Below are positions 1 through 8,839 of a stretch of 64,000 nt of DNA, one piece after another. Source of the stretch: Psychrobacillus psychrodurans (GTDB taxonomy: Bacteria; Bacillota; Bacilli; Bacillales_A; Planococcaceae); NCBI RefSeq assembly GCF_027563345.1, contig NZ_JAMKBK010000001.1. The stretch is one strand, 5' to 3'. Made by a program: the position numbers and the translations under genes. The notes beneath the pieces are model-generated. The model ran no database searches, was not told the origin of the DNA, and worked only from the letters and a program-made list of their open reading frames with translations. Positions within the stretch are counted from its first letter, which is position 1; each line of letters begins with the position of its first letter.

Positions 1-991
1 TGCAATCGGTTGAAATCGCAACTGGCACACCAGCATCGATCATTTCGCGACCCCTCGCAGGATTCTCTCGTAAATACAAAGCTGTTGCAGGCAATAGGCA
101 TGCGATAACTCCTTGCTTGGCCATTGCAGCAATACCGCTATCTGATGCCTTCAATAAATGCTCTGCAGAAATAGCTCCCACTTCCGCCGCAAGCTCGGCT
201 CCTCCATAAGGTTCAATTTCATCTGCATGAATTTTAGGTACCAATCCAAGAGCCTTCCCAGCCTCTAAAATTCGCTTTGATTGCTCAGGGGTAAAGACGC
301 CTACTTCACAGAAGACATCATTAAACTTAGCGAGCTTTTCACCGGCTACTCTAGGCAGCATATCATTCACTATCAAATCAACGTATTCATCTTCTTTACC
401 TTTAAATTCAGCGGGAACAGCATGTGCCCCCATAAAAGTTGGAACAATATCTATTGAATGTTCTGTCTGCAACCGCTGCATAACACGAAGTTGTTTTATC
501 TCCGTTTCAACATTTAAACCATATCCACTTTTCCCTTCTACAGTAGTAACGCCATGAGCTAAAAAAGAGTCTAGTCTTTTCTTTGTTTGGGCGAAGATAT
601 CTTCCTCAGTTGCTTCTCGTGTCATCCTACTAGTCGCATGGATACCTCCGCCTGCGTTCATAATATCCATATAAGTGGCGCCTTCTAGACGCATTTCAAA
701 TTCACGCTCACGACTTCCACCGTATGCGACATGCGTATGAGGATCAACAAGTCCTGGTGTGACAAGTTTTCCAAACGCATCAATAATTTCCGCTTCATCT
801 ATACGAGTTGCATACTTTCTTTGCAACTCCTCTGTTGTACCTATAGCTTGAATCAATTCATTTTCTATCCATATACTTCCATCTTCAATGATAGACAGCT
901 TACTCATGGCTTCATTCGTTCGTGGACCTTTATGCTCGGTAGCCAAGGTAACTAATTGTGATGCATGTTTAATCCATACAGGATTACTCAT
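1..991 (-). CDS. hutI: Imidazolonepropionase HutI (3' part missing at window edge)
   Basis: Third step of histidine degradation: opens the ring of 4-imidazolone-5-propionate to N-formimino-L-glutamate in the cytoplasm. The reverse strand reads without a stop from ATG at 991 to position 1, about 330 residues of a family usually near 420, so the C-terminus lies outside. It begins MSNPVWIKHASQL and carries the amidohydrolase metal motif DPHTHVAYGGSRE near residue 75, then NAGGGIHATSRMTR, EGKSGYGL, FMGAHAVP and HADEIEPYGGAELA. The start is 5 bases after the hutU stop, and its ribosome site (GGAGG) lies in the last hutU codons, so the two genes are co-transcribed and probably coupled. The identification is firm. 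Confidence 0.97.
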   Translation of the reverse strand, partial: MSNPVWIKHASQLVTLATEHKGPRTNEAMSKLSIIEDGSIWIENELIQAIGTTEELQRKYATRIDEAEIIDAFGKLVTPGLVDPHTHVAYGGSREREFEMRLEGATYMDIMNAGGGIHATSRMTREATEEDIFAQTKKRLDSFLAHGVTTVEGKSGYGLNVETEIKQLRVMQRLQTEHSIDIVPTFMGAHAVPAEFKGKEDEYVDLIVNDMLPRVAGEKLAKFNDVFCEVGVFTPEQSKRILEAGKALGLVPKIHADEIEPYGGAELAAEVGAISAEHLLKASDSGIAAMAKQGVIACLLPATALYLRENPARGREMIDAGVPVAISTDC

Positions 992-996
992 ATGCT

Positions 997-2664
997 TTAG
1001 TCCTCCTTTTCCATCATTGGAATATGGACGCCTTTAGCACGAGCTGTCTTTTCTGCCAGCTCATATCCAGCGTCAAAATGACGAACAATTCCCATACCCG
1101 GATCTGAAGTGAGGACTCGTTCTAATCTTGCTTCGGCTTCTTTTGTTCCATCAGCCACTATGACCATACCAGCATGAATGGAATATCCCATTCCGACCCC
1201 GCCTCCGTGGTGTACGGAAACCCATGTTGCACCACCAACAGCATTTATCATGGCATTTAAAATAGGCCAATCTGCCACTGCATCTGAGCCATCTTTCATC
1301 GCCTCTGTTTCGCGATTAGGAGAGGCCACTGATCCTGAATCTAGATGATCTCGTCCAATGACGATGGGAGCACTTAAGTCACCAGAGGCAACCATATCAT
1401 TGATAATTTTCCCAAAGCGTGCTCGTTCACCATAACCTAACCAGCATATTCTGGAAGGAAGTCCTTGGAATTGGATTTTTTCACGAGCCATTTTAATCCA
1501 ATTGCATAGATGTGTGTTATAGCTAAATTCGCGTAAAATTACTTCATCCGTTTTATATATGTCTTCAGGATCACCAGACAATGCGACCCATCTGAAGGGA
1601 CCTTTGCCTTCACAAAACTGTGGACGGATATAAGCAGGGACAAATCCAGGGAAGTCAAACGCACGATCAAACCCTTCATCCTTGGCCACCTGGCGTATAT
1701 TATTGCCATAATCGAATGTTATGGAACCTTTATCCATTAACTCGACCATAGCACGCACATGCACGGTCATAGAGGTCTTAGAGCGCTTTATATAATCGCT
1801 AGGATTTTCTTGGCGTAAGAGTATTGCTTCCTCTAGGGACGTTTGAGAAGGAATATAGCCGTTTAATGGATCATGCGCTGAAGTTTGATCGGTCAATACA
1901 TCTGGTGTAAAACCACGAGTAATCATTTCAGGTAAAATATCCGCAGCATTTCCAACAAGTCCTATGGATAGAGGTTTCCCAGCTAGCTTTGCTTCTTCTG
2001 CTAGTTGAATTGCCTCATCTAATGTATGCGCTTTCAAATCTGTGTAGCGTGTTTCGATGCGTCTATCTATTCTCGTTTCATCTACTTCTATAGCAATACA
2101 TACTCCACCATTCATCGTAACTGCTAATGGTTGCGCTGCCCCCATACCACCTAACCCCGCGGTAAGTGTAATCGTATTCTTTAACGTTCCATTAAAATGC
2201 TGTTTAGCAAGTTCAGCAAATGTTTCATAGGTGCCTTGAACAATTCCTTGAGAGCCAATGTAAATCCAACTGCCAGCAGTCATTTGCCCATACATCATCA
2301 ATCCCTTTTTATCGAGTTCATGAAAATGTTCCCATGTAGCATAGGCAGGCACTAAATTTGAGTTTGCTATCAATACACGTGGTGCATCGATGTGAGATTT
2401 AAATACCGCCACAGGTTTTCCCGATTGGACAAGCAATGTTTCATCATTTTCAAGTTCTTTTAAGGAGCGAACTATTGCATCAAATGCTTCCCAGTTACGA
2501 GCTGCCTTTCCAATACCACCGTATACAACTAAGTTGTCAGGATACTCTGCTACCTCCGCATCTAAATTGTTCATAAGCATGCGAAGTGCTGCTTCCTGCA
2601 GCCAACCTTTCGTATTTAATTTGGTTCCTCTATATCGGATAACCTTATCGTTAGCTTTTCCCAT
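997..2664 (-). CDS. hutU: Urocanate hydratase
   Basis: Converts urocanate to 4-imidazolone-5-propionate using tightly bound NAD+, the second step of histidine degradation. At 555 residues it has the usual length. Family stretches include YGGIGKAARNWEAFD near 47, QGTYETFAELA, LTAGLGGMGAAQPLA, and the C-terminal GRDHLDSGSVASPNRET and VHHGGGVGMGYS. The ATG at 2664 has a GAGGAGG site 7 bases upstream. It is the first gene of a hutUI operon; hutH is not adjacent on this side. No hutP-like gene or antiterminator leader is visible, so control probably differs from Bacillus subtilis. Confidence 0.98.
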   Translation of the reverse strand: MGKANDKVIRYRGTKLNTKGWLQEAALRMLMNNLDAEVAEYPDNLVVYGGIGKAARNWEAFDAIVRSLKELENDETLLVQSGKPVAVFKSHIDAPRVLIANSNLVPAYATWEHFHELDKKGLMMYGQMTAGSWIYIGSQGIVQGTYETFAELAKQHFNGTLKNTITLTAGLGGMGAAQPLAVTMNGGVCIAIEVDETRIDRRIETRYTDLKAHTLDEAIQLAEEAKLAGKPLSIGLVGNAADILPEMITRGFTPDVLTDQTSAHDPLNGYIPSQTSLEEAILLRQENPSDYIKRSKTSMTVHVRAMVELMDKGSITFDYGNNIRQVAKDEGFDRAFDFPGFVPAYIRPQFCEGKGPFRWVALSGDPEDIYKTDEVILREFSYNTHLCNWIKMAREKIQFQGLPSRICWLGYGERARFGKIINDMVASGDLSAPIVIGRDHLDSGSVASPNRETEAMKDGSDAVADWPILNAMINAVGGATWVSVHHGGGVGMGYSIHAGMVIVADGTKEAEARLERVLTSDPGMGIVRHFDAGYELAEKTARAKGVHIPMMEKED

Positions 2665-2691
2665 TTAAATACCTCCTCGATTTCTACCTCT

Positions 2692-2719
2692 ATTCTATCT
2701 AAATTTTAAAAATATTTAA
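2692..2719 (-). promoter_or_regulatory. Candidate SigA promoter for hutUI
   Basis: On the minus strand TTAAAT (2714-2719), a 16-base spacer and TAGAAT (2692-2697) form a SigA-like promoter. It leaves a leader of only about 20 bases before the hutU ribosome site, too short for a HutP-type antiterminator. Confidence 0.45.
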
Positions 2720-2864
2720 GGTTTTTTGTGAAAAAAGTAAAAATTTCTCATCTGCTAACGGGGTGCTTTATTAGCATGCTAGAGTACTGTTTAAGTGAAA
2801 TGAAACTCTTTCCATTATTAAACGTCTGATTATTCAGATATATATATATAAGGGGGCAATTATT

Positions 2865-3743
2865 TTGAGAAAAGCGTGGTTATTCTTAATCACCATAAGC
2901 TTTTTTGTGTTATTAGCAGCCTGTAGTGGAGACGAAGAGTCAGCTAAGATGAGTTCGGAAGATAGAGCTTCTGACTCGGCAGAATTTAAGTCGGAAGAAG
3001 AAAGTGTAGAAGCGGAAGTGGAACAAGAGAGTGCAACAGGGGATATAGAGGCACCTAACACTCGAATGATTATTCATCAGGCTAGAATAAGCACAAATGT
3101 AAAAGATTTAGAAAAAGCCCAGCATAATATGGAACAAAAAGTGAAGAAGTATGATGGCTATGTTGTAGAGTCCAATGTGTATTTGGAATCTGATGAAACA
3201 AGTAGTGGGAAAATGGTTGTGCGAATTCCTGAAAAGCATTTTGAAACATTTTTGTCTGAAGCAGAGGCAGAAGCTTCCAAAGTTCTAGAAAAAAATGTAA
3301 CTGGACAGGATGTAACAGAGCAATATGTAGATCTAAGCTCTCGAGTGAAATCTAAACGCGCAGTGGAGGAGCGCTTACTGGCATTTATGAAAGATGCTCA
3401 GAAAACAGAGGACCTACTTAAAATTTCCACTGATTTGGCAAAGATTCAAGAGGAAATAGAAGTACTAGTGGGGAAAATAAACTATTTAGAAAACCAAACA
3501 TCCTTTTCCACTATTGAACTAACTATGCATGAAAAGCGTGTCATTATTCCAGAAATAGAAAACAAAGACTTGAATACATGGGAAAAAACGAAAAAGCAAT
3601 TTATTACAAGTACAAATTCACTGTTATCGGTAGGCTCGGGAATTATAGTGTTTGTTATCGGTAATTTACCAGTTCTAGTACTTTTAGGAGTTATTATAGT
3701 TGTGGTAGTTTGGATTATAAAGAGAAGAAAAGTAAGAGGATAG
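2865..3743 (+). CDS. DUF4349 lipoprotein with C-terminal membrane anchor
   Basis: Predicted surface lipoprotein of unknown function, 292 residues. The signal peptide MRKAWLFLITISFFVLLAACS ends in a lipobox (LAAC) with the lipidated Cys at about 20. An acidic Ser/Glu-rich linker follows (about 22-60), then a DUF4349 body with a long helical stretch (about 70-235), one transmembrane helix (about 247-283) and a basic tail (KRRKVRG). The start is TTG at 2865, about 10 bases after an AGGGGG site; no ATG precedes the signal peptide. A lipid anchor plus C-terminal helix is usual for DUF4349 proteins. It stands alone between hut and the repeats at 3.8 kb. Confidence 0.85.
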   Translation: MRKAWLFLITISFFVLLAACSGDEESAKMSSEDRASDSAEFKSEEESVEAEVEQESATGDIEAPNTRMIIHQARISTNVKDLEKAQHNMEQKVKKYDGYVVESNVYLESDETSSGKMVVRIPEKHFETFLSEAEAEASKVLEKNVTGQDVTEQYVDLSSRVKSKRAVEERLLAFMKDAQKTEDLLKISTDLAKIQEEIEVLVGKINYLENQTSFSTIELTMHEKRVIIPEIENKDLNTWEKTKKQFITSTNSLLSVGSGIIVFVIGNLPVLVLLGVIIVVVVWIIKRRKVRG

Positions 3744-3785
3744 TAATCATGGAGTTCTGCTATTGAGGATTCCTAGATTCCGAGA

Positions 3786-3998
3786 AAAAGCAGCGGTTAC
3801 TTAAAGAATAGGGCATGTCTTTTACCCGTTTTCTTAAAGATCGTAGGGTTTTAAAGAACGAATAATCCTGTGATTTCCGTTTCATGTGGACGCTTTCCGC
3901 AGGCGAGGCAGTGCCCACGCGTCCACTTTTCGTTACACTCAACGGCATATCTATGTTTCTATTCTTAAAGGACCGGGCATGTCTTTTACCGATTTTTT
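3786..3998. repeat. Dispersed intergenic repeat, copy 1 with duplicated tail
   Basis: Fills most of the gene-free stretch 3744-4178. The core has GTGGACGC (3886-3893) pairing with GCGTCCAC (3919-3926), enclosing the CTTTCCGC motif shared with the other copies in reverse orientation. A tail beginning CAACGGCATATCTA and ending in GGCATGTCTTTT (about 3939-3990) nearly matches 11408-11459. A second, shorter tail copy (CTTAAAGAATAGGGCATG) lies about 3799-3824. No supported gene is here; the open frame across it is not conserved-looking. Confidence 0.7.
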
Positions 3999-4178
3999 TA
4001 TGTTTATTAACATCTGTGTAACTTACACAGTCGGGTAGTAAATTTTCTCTATTAGCTCTTGATGTTAATTTACTTTCGAAAGGAGTATTTTTACATTTAT
4101 CAACTGGTGCTGTTTCCTGACTGTCTAAGGTTGTACGATGGAAAGCGAATCTACCAAAGGTGAACAATACGAAGAAAT

Positions 4179-5204
4179 TTATAAATCCCTATAGTTCCTA
4201 ATTTTAGGGAAATGAATTGTTACTTTTGTATATTTTCCTTCTTCTGATTGAATGGACAGTGTATGACCTAACTTTCGTGTTAATTGTTTTGCTAAGTAGA
4301 GTCCGATTCCTGTAGATTTAGGCTGATTCCTTCCAGTTAAACCTGTAAAACCTTTTTGAAACACACGACTTAAATCTTCAGTCGCAATGCCTATACCTGA
4401 ATCTAGTATACTTATTCTTTTTTCCCTATCGTCTTCTTCAAATTGAACAGCAACTTTACCGCCACGTTCTGTATATTTTATGGAGTTTGCAATAATTTGG
4501 TCGATAACAAAACCAAGCCATTTACTATCGCTTTGAACAAATTGGGTAGAATCATCCATTTGGAACTGAATTTCTTTATTGATAAACAGCTTGGAGTATT
4601 TTTTTACGCTACTCTTTATAATTTGGTTTGCCGTTACTTCTGTAATGAAATAATCCGTAGAGAACGAATCGATACGGGAATAGTAAAGTGCTTGTTCAAC
4701 GTAATTATCAATTTTGTCTAACTCATCCTCGAATTTATCGATAAGATAGTCCGTTGTCTTGTTCTCGCTATTTTCCATTAACAAACGGCTTGCCGCTATC
4801 GGTAGCTTTACTTCATGTATCCACGATAGGATAAACTCTTGTTGATCCTTTTTTTCGTCGTTTAGATGTTGTAATTGGTTTCTATTGTCTTGATGAATTT
4901 TTTTCAATAATTCTAGGAAACGTTTTTGCTGATTGGTTTGCACTTCAGGGAATAGGATGGCAAACTGTTCTTCTACATTTTCAATCGTTTCTACTAGCCC
5001 CTTGAAAAACGCTTTACGATAGAAATAACCAATCGTTATATACAGGCAAACAAAAATGAGACAGCTAATATTAATATAAAGAACATTGCTTAAAATATTT
5101 TGATCATTTTCACTAAACAACATAACCATTGATATAAACAGCATTAGGCATGTATAAAAAAGTAAAAAGTATCGTTTGTCCCTCACATATTCTGAAACGC
5201 TCAT
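4179..5204 (-). CDS. BceS-like sensor histidine kinase
   Basis: Membrane sensor kinase of 341 residues, of the intramembrane-sensing type paired with Bce ABC transporters. Two transmembrane helices (about 13-31 and 36-58) have almost no extracellular loop, the hallmark of this class. The phospho-acceptor His lies in SWIHEVKLPIAA near 131. N box NSIKYT, G1 box DSGIGIA, F box FQKGFTG and G2 box STGIGLYLAKQL follow. Its ATG overlaps the stop of the response regulator (ATGA), so both are made from one transcript. The kinase senses through its ABC partner, here the divergent pair at 6048-8724. The exact inducer cannot be read from sequence. Confidence 0.93.
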   Translation of the reverse strand: MSVSEYVRDKRYFLLFYTCLMLFISMVMLFSENDQNILSNVLYINISCLIFVCLYITIGYFYRKAFFKGLVETIENVEEQFAILFPEVQTNQQKRFLELLKKIHQDNRNQLQHLNDEKKDQQEFILSWIHEVKLPIAASRLLMENSENKTTDYLIDKFEDELDKIDNYVEQALYYSRIDSFSTDYFITEVTANQIIKSSVKKYSKLFINKEIQFQMDDSTQFVQSDSKWLGFVIDQIIANSIKYTERGGKVAVQFEEDDREKRISILDSGIGIATEDLSRVFQKGFTGLTGRNQPKSTGIGLYLAKQLTRKLGHTLSIQSEEGKYTKVTIHFPKIRNYRDL

Positions 5205-5872
5205 TGGATGATATATCCTTCCCCTTTTTTAGTTGTTATAAAATCATCTTTTCCAAGCTCCATTAGCTTTTTTCGAAGTCGATTAATATTCACGGTTAAC
5301 GTATTATCGTCTACAAAATTTTCGTCTTTCCATAGACTTCGCATCAGTTTATGGCGACTGACAATTGCCCCTTTGTGCTGAATAAGCATTTTTAATATAG
5401 TAAATTCTGTTTTTGTCAGAGAAGTTTTAGCCGTATCGTATGATACATCCCAATCGTCAAGGTTTAATATTACCCCACCATGTTCCAATACACTCTGTTG
5501 CGAATCCAAATAGGAGTATGTTCGGCGAAGGAGTGCGTTAATTTTAGCAGAAAGTACATCCGTATCAAACGGCTTCTGGATGAAATCATCTCCCCCCATG
5601 TTCATCGCCATGATCATATCCATTGGACTAGTTCGAGACGAAATGAAGATAATTGGCACCTTTGAAACTTCTCTTATTTTATTGCACCAAAAGTAGCCGT
5701 CAAACGTAGGCAAATTAATGTCTAATAAAACCAAGTGAGGACTTTCAGATATAAATAGCTGTAAAATATTATCAAATGTTTCTACCTTTACTATAGTGTG
5801 TCCCCATTTTTCAATCGTTTCTCCTAATAGATTTCGTATTGTTACTTCATCTTCCACTATCATTAATTTCAT
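5201..5872 (-). CDS. BceR-like OmpR-family response regulator
   Basis: DNA-binding regulator of 223 residues: receiver domain (about 1-115) with the phosphorylated Asp in LVLLDINLPTFDGY near 52 and Lys in QKPFD near 100, then a winged-helix domain (about 125-222, SLTKTEFTILKMLI and DDNTLTVNINRLRKK). It precedes and overlaps the kinase gene. In this family the regulator activates the neighbouring ABC transporter genes; the shared upstream region (5873-6047) holds a matching site at 5939-5952. Confidence 0.94.
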   Translation of the reverse strand: MKLMIVEDEVTIRNLLGETIEKWGHTIVKVETFDNILQLFISESPHLVLLDINLPTFDGYFWCNKIREVSKVPIIFISSRTSPMDMIMAMNMGGDDFIQKPFDTDVLSAKINALLRRTYSYLDSQQSVLEHGGVILNLDDWDVSYDTAKTSLTKTEFTILKMLIQHKGAIVSRHKLMRSLWKDENFVDDNTLTVNINRLRKKLMELGKDDFITTKKGEGYIIQ

Positions 5873-5938
5873 TGTAGTACCTCCGTAATTTAATATTGAT
5901 TTAATAGTAACGAAAAGTAGAAGTAAATAGTATCGTCA

Positions 5939-5952
5939 TGACGAAATTGTAA
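5939..5952 (+). promoter_or_regulatory. Candidate BceR-type operator
   Basis: TGACG-AAAT-TGTAA fits the TnAC(A/G)-N4-TGTAA type of site known for Bce-like regulators. It overlaps a perfect 12-bp palindrome, TCGTCATGACGA (5933-5944). It lies between the divergent regulator and ABC genes, about 100 bases before the ATPase start. The consensus is recalled from the family, not computed. Confidence 0.45.
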
Positions 5953-6047
5953 GATAGCCTATGGATACTGTAAGTTTGCATTATAGTAGCTTATTATAAA
6001 ATGAAATCAGAAACAAATGTTGAAAGTGCGGAGGGGAGAGCGGAATA

Positions 6048-6815
6048 TTGAAACAGATAGTTGAAGCAAGGAAAATAAAAAAAACATACGGAGCAAGAGG
6101 AAATCTATTTACTGCTTTGGATGAAATAGATCTAACTGTACAGGAAGGTGAATTTGTTGGAATCATGGGTCCCTCAGGAGCAGGTAAATCCACGCTATTA
6201 AATGTGCTAGCTACAATTGATGAACCAACCTCTGGAGAAATTACAATTGATGGATTTACTATTTTAAATATGAATGAGGAGCAATTATCCAACTTTAGAA
6301 GAGATAAGTTAGGATTCATCTTTCAGGATTACAATTTGCTAGACACGTTAACGGTTAAAGAGAATATTTTACTTCCGTTAGCATTAGCAAAAATAGATGT
6401 TATCAAACTGGAGGAACGGGTTGAAGCGGTAGCGGAAAAGTTTGGAATTACCGCAATTTTAGATAAGTATCCATATCAAATTTCAGGGGGACAAAAACAG
6501 AGAACCGCTGCTTCTCGTGCCATTGTTACGAAACCAAGCTTATTGTTAGCAGATGAACCAACAGGCGCATTGGATTCCAAGTCAGCAACTGATTTACTGG
6601 AAAGCTTGAAGGAATTAAGCGAGCAGGAACAAGCAACAATTCTAATGGTTACTCATGATGCCTATGCGGCAAGTTATTGTGGGCGTGTAATATTTATTAA
6701 AGACGGTAAGTTATTTACAGAGCTTGTAAAAGGGAAGTCATCACGAAAAGAATTTTTTCAAAAAGTGTTAGATGTGCTATCCGCACTTGGAGGCGGGACA
6801 AATGACATTATTTGA
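6048..6815 (+). CDS. BceA-like ABC transporter ATPase
   Basis: Cytoplasmic ATPase of a Bce-type transporter that protects against cell-wall-active peptides such as bacitracin. It has 255 residues. Walker A GPSGAGKST lies near 41, Q-loop IFQDYNLLD near 90, signature SGGQKQR near 145, Walker B LLLADEP near 163 and the H-loop THD near 201. The start is TTG at 6048 after GGAGGGGAG. Its stop overlaps the permease start by 14 bases, giving tight coupling. The substrate is inferred from family only. Confidence 0.95.
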   Translation: MKQIVEARKIKKTYGARGNLFTALDEIDLTVQEGEFVGIMGPSGAGKSTLLNVLATIDEPTSGEITIDGFTILNMNEEQLSNFRRDKLGFIFQDYNLLDTLTVKENILLPLALAKIDVIKLEERVEAVAEKFGITAILDKYPYQISGGQKQRTAASRAIVTKPSLLLADEPTGALDSKSATDLLESLKELSEQEQATILMVTHDAYAASYCGRVIFIKDGKLFTELVKGKSSRKEFFQKVLDVLSALGGGTNDII

Positions 6816-8724
6816 TTTGGCGAAGAAAAATATTCAAGGGAACTTCAGTAATTACTTGGTTTACTTCGTATCAATGGTTTTTAGTATAATCATTTATTTT
6901 ACATTTGTATCCCTCCAATACAATGAAAAAATACAACAAAGTATTTTATTATCAAATACGATGAACTTTTTATTTATGGCATCCTCTCTATTGCTATTAT
7001 TGTTTGTCGCTGTATTTATTCTCTATTCGAATTCCTTTTTTACACGAAATCGCAAAAGAGAAGTTGGGTTATACTCCTTGCTAGGGTTAAAAAAGAAAAC
7101 AATCGGAAAAATGCTTTTTTATGAAAATTTTCTAATGGGTATGTTGGCTCTAGTTGTTGGAATCATATTCGGAACACTGCTCTCTAAGCTATTTACTATG
7201 ATTTTAGTCAAACTAATGGGATCTAGTGCAGAGATTGAGTTTGGGATATCCATAGAAGCGATTGGTCAAACAATTTTAGTGTTTTTGATAATTATCATCA
7301 TCACTTCTATTCAAGGATATCGGTTGATATATCGTTTTAAATTGATCGAGCTGTTTCATGCAGCGAAAAAAGGAGAGCTGACACCGAAAGTATCCATTGG
7401 CTCTACAGTTCTTGGGCTATTATTGTTGATAGTTAGTTACTGGCTTATTTTAAGATCCTTCCCGGAAGAATTAACGGAAGGATACATATTGGCCAATTAT
7501 GGAATTGCGTTAGTCTCTATGGTGATTGGAACACATTTGTTTTTCAGTTCCGTTGTTATCTCTCTCTTAAAATTGTACAAACGAAATAAGGCACGTTACT
7601 ACAAAGGGACGAACTTAATAGGTACATCTCAGTTATTACATCGAATTCAAGGCAATGCACGTACATTTACAATGATTGCATTATTAAGTGCAGTGACAAT
7701 CAGTCTCTTTGGAGCAGCTTATAGTGGATACTATGGGAATGAAAAGAATTCCTTTGAAATGGTACCTTTTAGCTATTCCCACCAGTCAAAAGGAGATGAG
7801 TTCGACGATCAAATAGAAAGTCTTATACAGGCTGATAAAGAACATCCGATAACTGCTCAAGTGGAACTTCCTATTGTGGAGGTAGAAGGACAACTGACTT
7901 TTACATTTAGCTATGAAGTTACCGCCATGAAGTTGGTCCCTGTGAAAGCATATAATGAAGTGGTAAAAGCGTTACAGACAGGTAAGGTCTTGTCCTTATC
8001 AGAAGATGAAGCTATAGCCATTAAGCCAAGGCTAACAGAGTATAATTCCTCTCTTTTTAAAGGTGAACAATTGCACCTTTCAGACGAAATGCATGAGCTT
8101 ACATTTGTAGACATGCTAGAAGGTAGTGTGTTGCCCTTTGATTATCCAGATTTTTATATCATTGTGAGTGACGAATTTTTTACGGAAATCGCAAACGATA
8201 TCAAGCCTAAATTATATAAGGTATATGAAGTAGAAGGGGAAAAATCGACTGCAGTAACCTCTGAGAAAATCAATCAATTGGTTGGTAAGGAAGATTTTCA
8301 GGTGTATCCATCATTTTATACTGAATATAAGGAAGGAAAAGAAGGTAATGCGCTAACTCTATTCATTTTTGGTTTTCTTGGCCTTGTATTTTTAGCTGCA
8401 ACAGGAAGTATTATATATTTTAAACAGTTAACAGAAGCCAATGAAACAAAAACAAGCTATGAAATCCTACGGAAAATAGGTGTAAATAAAAGAGCGGTTC
8501 GTAACACCATTCAAATGCAAACTCTATTTGTATTTGGATTGCCACTAACTGTTGGCATCGTTCATAGTAGTGTAATATTAAATTTTATAAGTAACTTTAT
8601 ATCCGATCTTATTGGAGCAAATGTAATAGTTCCAATCGTGACTGCAATGGCTGCCTTTATAGTGATATATATCGGATATTATATTCTAACAGTCCACACA
8701 TACAATAAAATAGCGAACAAATAA
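6802..8724 (+). CDS. BceB-like ABC transporter permease
   Basis: Ten-helix permease (FtsX-type, 640 residues) with the large extracellular domain typical of BceB. Helix 1 is near 18-38, three follow by about 190, then four to about 320; the extracellular domain spans about 320-520, with two or three helices at the end. The ATG at 6802 (MTLFDLAKKNIQGN) follows GGAGGCGGG and lies inside the ATPase gene; the longer reading from 6772 lacks a ribosome site. The extracellular domain binds peptide antibiotics in characterised relatives and signals to the BceS kinase. Confidence 0.93.
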   Translation: MTLFDLAKKNIQGNFSNYLVYFVSMVFSIIIYFTFVSLQYNEKIQQSILLSNTMNFLFMASSLLLLLFVAVFILYSNSFFTRNRKREVGLYSLLGLKKKTIGKMLFYENFLMGMLALVVGIIFGTLLSKLFTMILVKLMGSSAEIEFGISIEAIGQTILVFLIIIIITSIQGYRLIYRFKLIELFHAAKKGELTPKVSIGSTVLGLLLLIVSYWLILRSFPEELTEGYILANYGIALVSMVIGTHLFFSSVVISLLKLYKRNKARYYKGTNLIGTSQLLHRIQGNARTFTMIALLSAVTISLFGAAYSGYYGNEKNSFEMVPFSYSHQSKGDEFDDQIESLIQADKEHPITAQVELPIVEVEGQLTFTFSYEVTAMKLVPVKAYNEVVKALQTGKVLSLSEDEAIAIKPRLTEYNSSLFKGEQLHLSDEMHELTFVDMLEGSVLPFDYPDFYIIVSDEFFTEIANDIKPKLYKVYEVEGEKSTAVTSEKINQLVGKEDFQVYPSFYTEYKEGKEGNALTLFIFGFLGLVFLAATGSIIYFKQLTEANETKTSYEILRKIGVNKRAVRNTIQMQTLFVFGLPLTVGIVHSSVILNFISNFISDLIGANVIVPIVTAMAAFIVIYIGYYILTVHTYNKIANK

Positions 8725-8729
8725 TAATG

Positions 8730-8761
8730 AAAGCATCTCTGGATTTCTCAAGGGATGCTTT
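8730..8761 (+). terminator. Weak hairpin after the Bce operon
   Basis: AAAGCATC (8730-8737) pairs with GATGCTTT (8754-8761). The T-run is short, so termination may be partial. Confidence 0.45.
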
Positions 8762-8779
8762 ATTCGTGTAAAGAAAAAG

Positions 8780-8808
8780 GTATCATAATTTCTAAAACTT
8801 CATACTAT
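8780..8808 (+). promoter_or_regulatory. Possible SigE promoter of prkA
   Basis: GTATCAT (8780-8786), a 14-base spacer and CATACTAT (8801-8808) loosely match the mother-cell SigE pattern. prkA is a sporulation gene under SigE-type control in B. subtilis. The -35 match is poor. Confidence 0.35.
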
Positions 8809-8839
8809 GTATAAATAACTCCCATGAATGGAGGGAAAC

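Noticed and set aside
3760..4167. Leftward 135-codon frame
   Set aside because: Lies over the dispersed repeat, has no ribosome site or family features.
4443..4721. Rightward 92-codon frame inside the kinase gene
   Set aside because: Opposite-strand shadow of a well-supported histidine kinase.
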